A stretch of DNA of 8,387 nt. Source: Trichothermofontia sp964536415 (lineage in GTDB: Bacteria > Cyanobacteriota > Cyanobacteriia > B231). The position numbers and the translations under genes are program-made. The stretch lies in assembly GCA_964536415.1 (NCBI GenBank), contig CAZHXN010000133.1, positions 1 through 8,387 of the forward strand. Direction: 5' to 3'. Positions 5,882 through 8,387 of the stretch are shown here, one piece after another (position 1 is the stretch's first letter; the number at the start of each line of letters is the position of its first letter). The notes below the pieces were generated by a model. That model was not told where the DNA came from and made no database searches. It saw only the letters and a program-made list of their open reading frames with translations.

Positions 5882-6414
5882 AACTGGCGACGATCTGGCT
5901 GGGGGGCTGCTCTGGCTGTCATATGTCGTTCCTGGATCTAGACGAATGGTTATTTGATCTGGCGGCCCAGGTGGATCTAGTGTTCAGCCCGATCGCGGAT
6001 ATCAAGACCTACCCAGAGGGGGTAGATATCTGTCTGGTGGAGGGGTCGATCGCCAACGAGGACAACCTGGAACTGGTGAAACAGGTGCGGGCACGGACGA
6101 AGATCTTGATCTCCTTCGGCGACTGTGCGGTAACGGCCAACGTCCCGGCGATGCGCAACCCCCTGGGCAGTGCTAAACCAGTGTTGGAGCGCTGCTATCT
6201 GGAGATGGGGGACTTACAGGCCCAGATTCCCCATGAGCCGGGGATTGTGCCGACCCTGTGCGATCGCGTGCGTCCAGTGCATGAACTGGTACCCGTGGAT
6301 GCCTATTTACCGGGCTGTCCGCCGCCGGCCGATCGTATTCGTGCCTTTTTGGAAATGGCCCTGCGGGGGGAACCGTTACACCTGGAAGGGCGGGAAATGT
6401 TGAAATTTGGCTAA
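5869..6414 (+). CDS. hoxY: Bidirectional [NiFe]-hydrogenase small subunit HoxY
   Basis: Small hydrogenase subunit carrying the proximal [4Fe-4S] cluster next to the NiFe site of HoxH. The 181-residue protein has ligands Cys14 and Cys17 (GGCSGCHMSFLD), Cys86 (SFGDCAVTANVPAMRNP) and Cys150 (LPGCPPPADRI), the standard small-subunit pattern. It is short and, like other HoxY proteins, lacks the Tat signal and the distal and medial cluster domain of uptake hydrogenases, so it is cytoplasmic. The ATG at 5869 is chosen because GGGAG (5856-5860) sits 8 nt upstream and the product then begins MDKIKLATIWLGGCSGC as in homologues. The open frame continues 38 codons further up inside hoxU, but those residues are out-of-frame hoxU sequence. 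It overlaps hoxU by 13 nt. It is separated from hoxH by two accessory genes. Confidence 0.96.
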   Translation: MDKIKLATIWLGGCSGCHMSFLDLDEWLFDLAAQVDLVFSPIADIKTYPEGVDICLVEGSIANEDNLELVKQVRARTKILISFGDCAVTANVPAMRNPLGSAKPVLERCYLEMGDLQAQIPHEPGIVPTLCDRVRPVHELVPVDAYLPGCPPPADRIRAFLEMALRGEPLHLEGREMLKFG

Positions 6415-6416
6415 GA

Positions 6417-6430
6417 AGTGGGTACTCACT
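6417..6430. promoter_or_regulatory. Near-palindrome just downstream of hoxY
   Basis: AGTGGGTACTCACT is a 14-bp near-palindrome (12 of 14 positions symmetric) starting 2 nt after the hoxY stop, at the left end of the 110-bp spacer before the CBS-CP12 gene. It might be an operator or a small hairpin. It matches no consensus that I can name. Confidence 0.25.
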
Positions 6431-6449
6431 GCACCAAATGCGGCATAAC

Positions 6450-6486
6450 GTAGGTAAGAGTACTTATCGAGATGCTCACATACAAT
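6450..6486 (+). promoter_or_regulatory. Candidate NtcA-type site and -10 box upstream of the CBS-CP12 gene
   Basis: GTA-N8-TAC (6450-6463) is an exact match to the core consensus of NtcA, the cyanobacterial global nitrogen regulator. TACAAT (6481-6486), a good -10 box also fitting TAN3T, follows 17 bp later, and the CBS-CP12 start is 38 bp beyond. In well-characterised NtcA-activated promoters the gap to the -10 box is about 20-24 bp, so the spacing here is short. No -35 box is present, which fits an activator-dependent promoter. The core is only 6 fixed bases, so chance occurrence is possible. Confidence 0.35.
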
Positions 6487-6512
6487 GCATTTAATCAAGG
6501 CATTTAATCAAG
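6487..6512 (+). repeat. 13-bp perfect tandem duplication in the CBS-CP12 leader
   Basis: GCATTTAATCAAG occurs twice head to tail (6487-6499 and 6500-6512), directly after the candidate -10 box and running into the AAGGGG ribosome binding site. Each copy ends in a purine-rich stretch, so the duplication sets the distance between promoter and ribosome binding site and may have doubled the latter. Confidence 0.75.
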
Positions 6513-6524
6513 GGGAACGGGACC

Positions 6525-7142
6525 ATGATGAAGAAAGCATCGGAAATCATGACTCAGGATGTGGTCACCATTCGCGGATCGGCCACAGTTGCCGAGGCAA
6601 TCGCGCTCATGAGGCAGCGGGGTTGGACGGCTCTGATCGTCGATCGGCGGCACGAGCAGGACGCCTATGGCATTGTGACCGAAAGCGACATTGTGTATAA
6701 GGTGATTGCCTATGGTCTAGATCCGAAGAAGATGCGGGTCTATGAAATCATGACCAAGCCCTGTATTGTCGTGAACCCAGACTTGGGTGTGGAATATGTG
6801 GCTCGCTTGTTTGCCAATACTGGTATCCATCGCGCCCCAGTGATTAAGGACAAGTTGCTGGGGATCATTTCCCTGACGGATATTCTGGAGAAGGGGGATG
6901 CCTTCGAGCGTCCCAAGGCGGTATTGCTGGAGGAAGCGATTCAAGACGCGATCGCGGAGGCGCGTAAAATTTGTGCCGAAAAAGGTCCTGGCTCGAAGGA
7001 GTGCGCAGCGGCCTGGGATGCGGTGGAAGAAATGCAGGCAGAAGCCGCCCACCAACAGGCTAAACGGTTGGAGAAAACTGCATTTGAGGAATACTGCGAG
7101 GAGTTCCCCGATGCCATTGAAGCCCGCATTTATGAGAGCTAA
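6525..7142 (+). CDS. CBS-CP12 fusion protein
   Basis: Regulatory fusion of a CBS-domain pair with a CP12 domain. CBS pairs bind adenine nucleotides; CP12 is a disordered redox switch that binds and inhibits phosphoribulokinase, with GAPDH, in the Calvin cycle. In 205 residues, CBS1 (about 5-62) ends in GIVTESD and CBS2 (about 70-125) in GIISLTD, both with the G-h-h-T/S-x-x-S/T-D ligand motif. The CP12 part (about 135-205) has the Cys150/Cys160 pair spaced as in cyanobacterial CP12, then AWDAVEE at 163-169, the core CP12 motif. In the C-terminal pair, Cys191 is present but the partner position 8 residues on is Ala200 (EARIYES where CP12 usually has ECRVYED), so that disulfide cannot form. AAGGGG near 6509-6514 supports the ATG at 6525; ATG at 6528 is an alternative. 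It lies between hoxY and hoxH. The fusion is certain; its effect on hydrogenase is unknown. Confidence 0.93.
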   Translation: MMKKASEIMTQDVVTIRGSATVAEAIALMRQRGWTALIVDRRHEQDAYGIVTESDIVYKVIAYGLDPKKMRVYEIMTKPCIVVNPDLGVEYVARLFANTGIHRAPVIKDKLLGIISLTDILEKGDAFERPKAVLLEEAIQDAIAEARKICAEKGPGSKECAAAWDAVEEMQAEAAHQQAKRLEKTAFEEYCEEFPDAIEARIYES

Positions 7143-7255
7143 GGTAGGAGCAATTGTGTGTTGGGTTCCCATCTGCACCATCAATACTCATCACCAAGGC
7201 GCTGACGGATGATGAATCAGAACGCGGAAGAAAACTTTTAAACAAGAGGAGGTGT

Positions 7256-7345
7256 ATGCCTATATTAGCGTCGGCCCAGAACATACCCCGATGGGATGGG
7301 GTGATCGTGCCCCTCCGCCACAGGAATCATGACTTCTATGTGTAA
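7256..7345 (+). CDS. Possible 29-residue ORF with a strong ribosome binding site
   Basis: ATG at 7256 follows AAGAGGAGG (7244-7252) and opens a 29-codon frame (MPILASAQNIPRWDGVIVPLRHRNHDFYV) ending in TAA at 7345, 13 nt before the DUF29 start. The frame stays open further left to a GTG at 7154 (63 codons), but that upstream part has no ribosome binding site. I do not recognise the peptide and see no domain; it is basic and has no membrane segment. The optimal GGAGG core lies only 3 nt before the ATG, which is close. It may be a real small protein, a leader peptide coupling translation into the DUF29 gene (which has no ribosome binding site of its own), or the remnant of a longer gene. The rest of the spacer, 7143-7243, holds no recognisable gene. 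Confidence 0.3.
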   Translation: MPILASAQNIPRWDGVIVPLRHRNHDFYV

Positions 7346-7358
7346 TCCTTGTTAGCCC

Positions 7359-7814
7359 ATGTTGCCGATTAACTCTACCTTAACAATACCTGCCTACGAA
7401 GCGGACTATCTCGCTTGGCTAGAAACGACGATCACCAATCTGCGCGATCGTCGTTATGAACAGGTTGATTGGGCCAATCTCATTGAAGAGCTTGAAGATA
7501 TGGGCCGGAGTGAACGGCGACGGTTGGCAAGCAACACGATTGTAGTGCTCATGCATCTCCTGAAATGGCAGTATCAACCGCAGGTAAGAGCCGGAAGTTG
7601 GGAGGCTAGTATTATTGAACATCGCCGCCGGATCAGAGAAGCTTTACAAACTTCTCCTAGTTTACAACCCTATCTATATGAGATTCTGGCTGGATGTTAT
7701 CTTGAAGCCGTGAAGCAAGCCAAAGCCGAAACTCGACTTCCCTTGGCCACTTTTCCAGAAACCTGTCCCTATACGATCGCTAACCTGCTTGATGATAACT
7801 TTTTCCCAGATTAA
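7359..7814 (+). CDS. DUF29 family protein
   Basis: A 151-residue helical protein of the DUF29 family, which is abundant in cyanobacteria and has no established function. The family hallmarks are clear: YEADYLAWLETTITNLRDRRYEQVDWANLIEELEDMGRSERRRL in the first third, LLKWQYQPQVRAGSWEASIIEHRRRIREAL in the middle, and LPLATFPETCPYTIANLLDDNFFP at the end. The length is typical and nothing is missing, so it is a complete copy. No signal peptide or membrane segment is present, so it should be cytosolic. The ATG at 7359 fits the usual start of the family, but no Shine-Dalgarno sequence precedes it; translation may rely on coupling with the small ORF ending 13 nt upstream. It sits 81 nt before hoxH in the same direction, so it should be co-transcribed with the hydrogenase genes. 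Whether it helps the enzyme or is a passenger cannot be told. Confidence 0.9.
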   Translation: MLPINSTLTIPAYEADYLAWLETTITNLRDRRYEQVDWANLIEELEDMGRSERRRLASNTIVVLMHLLKWQYQPQVRAGSWEASIIEHRRRIREALQTSPSLQPYLYEILAGCYLEAVKQAKAETRLPLATFPETCPYTIANLLDDNFFPD

Positions 7815-7895
7815 CCTTTTCCCGAATCGACAATTCTCGTCTCCTGCTTAGCACCGTGATGTCGCTGCATTGACCCTCTACTCTCCCACTGACTT

Positions 7896-8387
7896 ATGGC
7901 TAAAACAGTTGTTATTGATCCAGTTTCCCGCATTGAAGGACACGCCAAAATCTCCATCTTTCTCGATGATGCGGGCCAGGTCTCTGATGCCCATTTTCAT
8001 GTGACTGAATTTCGCGGTTTTGAAAAATTCTGCGAAGGGCGACCTATGTGGGAAATGGCCGGGATTACGGCCCGGATTTGTGGCATCTGTCCGGTCAGTC
8101 ACGTCATGGCCTCGGCAAAAACGGGCGACAAAATTCAAGCCGTCAAAATTCCACCTGCAGGTGAAAAACTGCGGCGGCTGATGAACCTAGGCCAGATCAT
8201 CCAATCCCATGCCCTGAGTTTTTTCCACCTCAGTAGCCCGGATTTTCTCCTCGGTTGGGATAGTGATCCCGCCACCCGCAATGTGTTTGGCCTGATGAGT
8301 GCCGATCCGGATCTTGCCCGCAGTGGTATTCGTTTGCGTCAGTTTGGCCAGAAAACCCTTGCACTCTTGGGGGCCCGTACAATTCAC
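7896..8387 (+). CDS. hoxH: Bidirectional [NiFe]-hydrogenase large subunit HoxH, 3' end outside window
   Basis: Catalytic large subunit that holds the NiFe(CN)2CO site and interconverts H2 with protons and electrons. The first 164 codons are present without a stop; the full protein is usually about 475 residues. The start MAKTVVIDPVSRIEGHAKI carries the SRIEGH motif typical of large subunits. The first metal-binding motif RICGICPVSH gives the Ni/Fe ligands Cys62 and Cys65, with His69. The second CxxC motif and the C-terminal extension removed by the maturation protease lie beyond the window. No Shine-Dalgarno sequence precedes the ATG: the 25 nt upstream are pyrimidine-rich (CCCTCTACTCTCCCACTGACTT). 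The 81-nt gap to the DUF29 gene shows no promoter I would trust, so expression from the upstream operon is likely. Identity is secure; completeness is unknown. Confidence 0.95.
   Translation, partial: MAKTVVIDPVSRIEGHAKISIFLDDAGQVSDAHFHVTEFRGFEKFCEGRPMWEMAGITARICGICPVSHVMASAKTGDKIQAVKIPPAGEKLRRLMNLGQIIQSHALSFFHLSSPDFLLGWDSDPATRNVFGLMSADPDLARSGIRLRQFGQKTLALLGARTIH

Noticed and set aside
7285..7302. CCCC...GGGG motif as a hairpin terminator before DUF29
   Set aside because: It falls in the possible small ORF, has only a 4-bp stem, and no T-run follows.
1..8387. CRISPR array, insertion sequence or phage genes
   Set aside because: No regularly spaced repeats, transposase, integrase or phage-like protein is seen on either strand; the repeats present are short and isolated.

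Overview
This window comes from a cyanobacterial chromosome and carries most of a bidirectional [NiFe]-hydrogenase (Hox) operon. The cyanobacterial call rests on the hox gene set itself, on ten exact copies of the HIP1 octamer GCGATCGC (about 0.13 expected by chance in 8.4 kb), on a tract of degenerate heptamer (STRR-type) repeats, and on a CBS-CP12 fusion gene, a family known from cyanobacteria. The genes are moderately GC-rich; the genus cannot be fixed from this sequence.

Left part (1-2645). The window opens inside an M50 / site-2-type intramembrane metalloprotease gene (+), followed by tRNA-Gly(GCC) on the minus strand. Next, also on the minus strand, is a small Rieske [2Fe-2S] protein with a combined Tat and lipoprotein signal (PetC3-like), with a probable terminator hairpin downstream. 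A gene-free, relatively AT-rich stretch of 509 bp separates the Rieske gene from the divergently transcribed hox operon. It holds several inverted repeats and a candidate hoxE promoter.

Right part (2646-8387, all +). The order is hoxE, hoxF, hoxU, hoxY, a CBS-CP12 fusion gene, a possible 29-codon ORF, a DUF29 gene, and hoxH (cut by the window end). HoxEFU form the NAD(P)H-oxidising diaphorase and HoxYH the hydrogenase dimer. Only hoxU and hoxY are tightly coupled, by a 13-nt overlap. The other junctions hold structured spacers or accessory genes: a 10-bp inverted-repeat-bounded segment with a tandem 10-mer between hoxE and hoxF; heptamer repeats plus a hairpin between hoxF and hoxU; and two accessory genes between hoxY and hoxH.

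Most interesting is the CBS-CP12 protein. It joins an adenine-nucleotide-sensing CBS pair to a CP12 domain of the kind that restrains the Calvin cycle, and sits between the two subunits of the hydrogenase. Its CP12 part keeps the N-terminal cysteine pair and the AWD_VEE motif but has lost the last cysteine of the C-terminal pair. An exact GTA-N8-TAC (NtcA-type) motif and a 13-bp tandem duplication lie just upstream, so the gene may have its own promoter. A plausible but unproven reading is a link between hydrogenase redox balancing, energy charge or nitrogen status, and carbon fixation.
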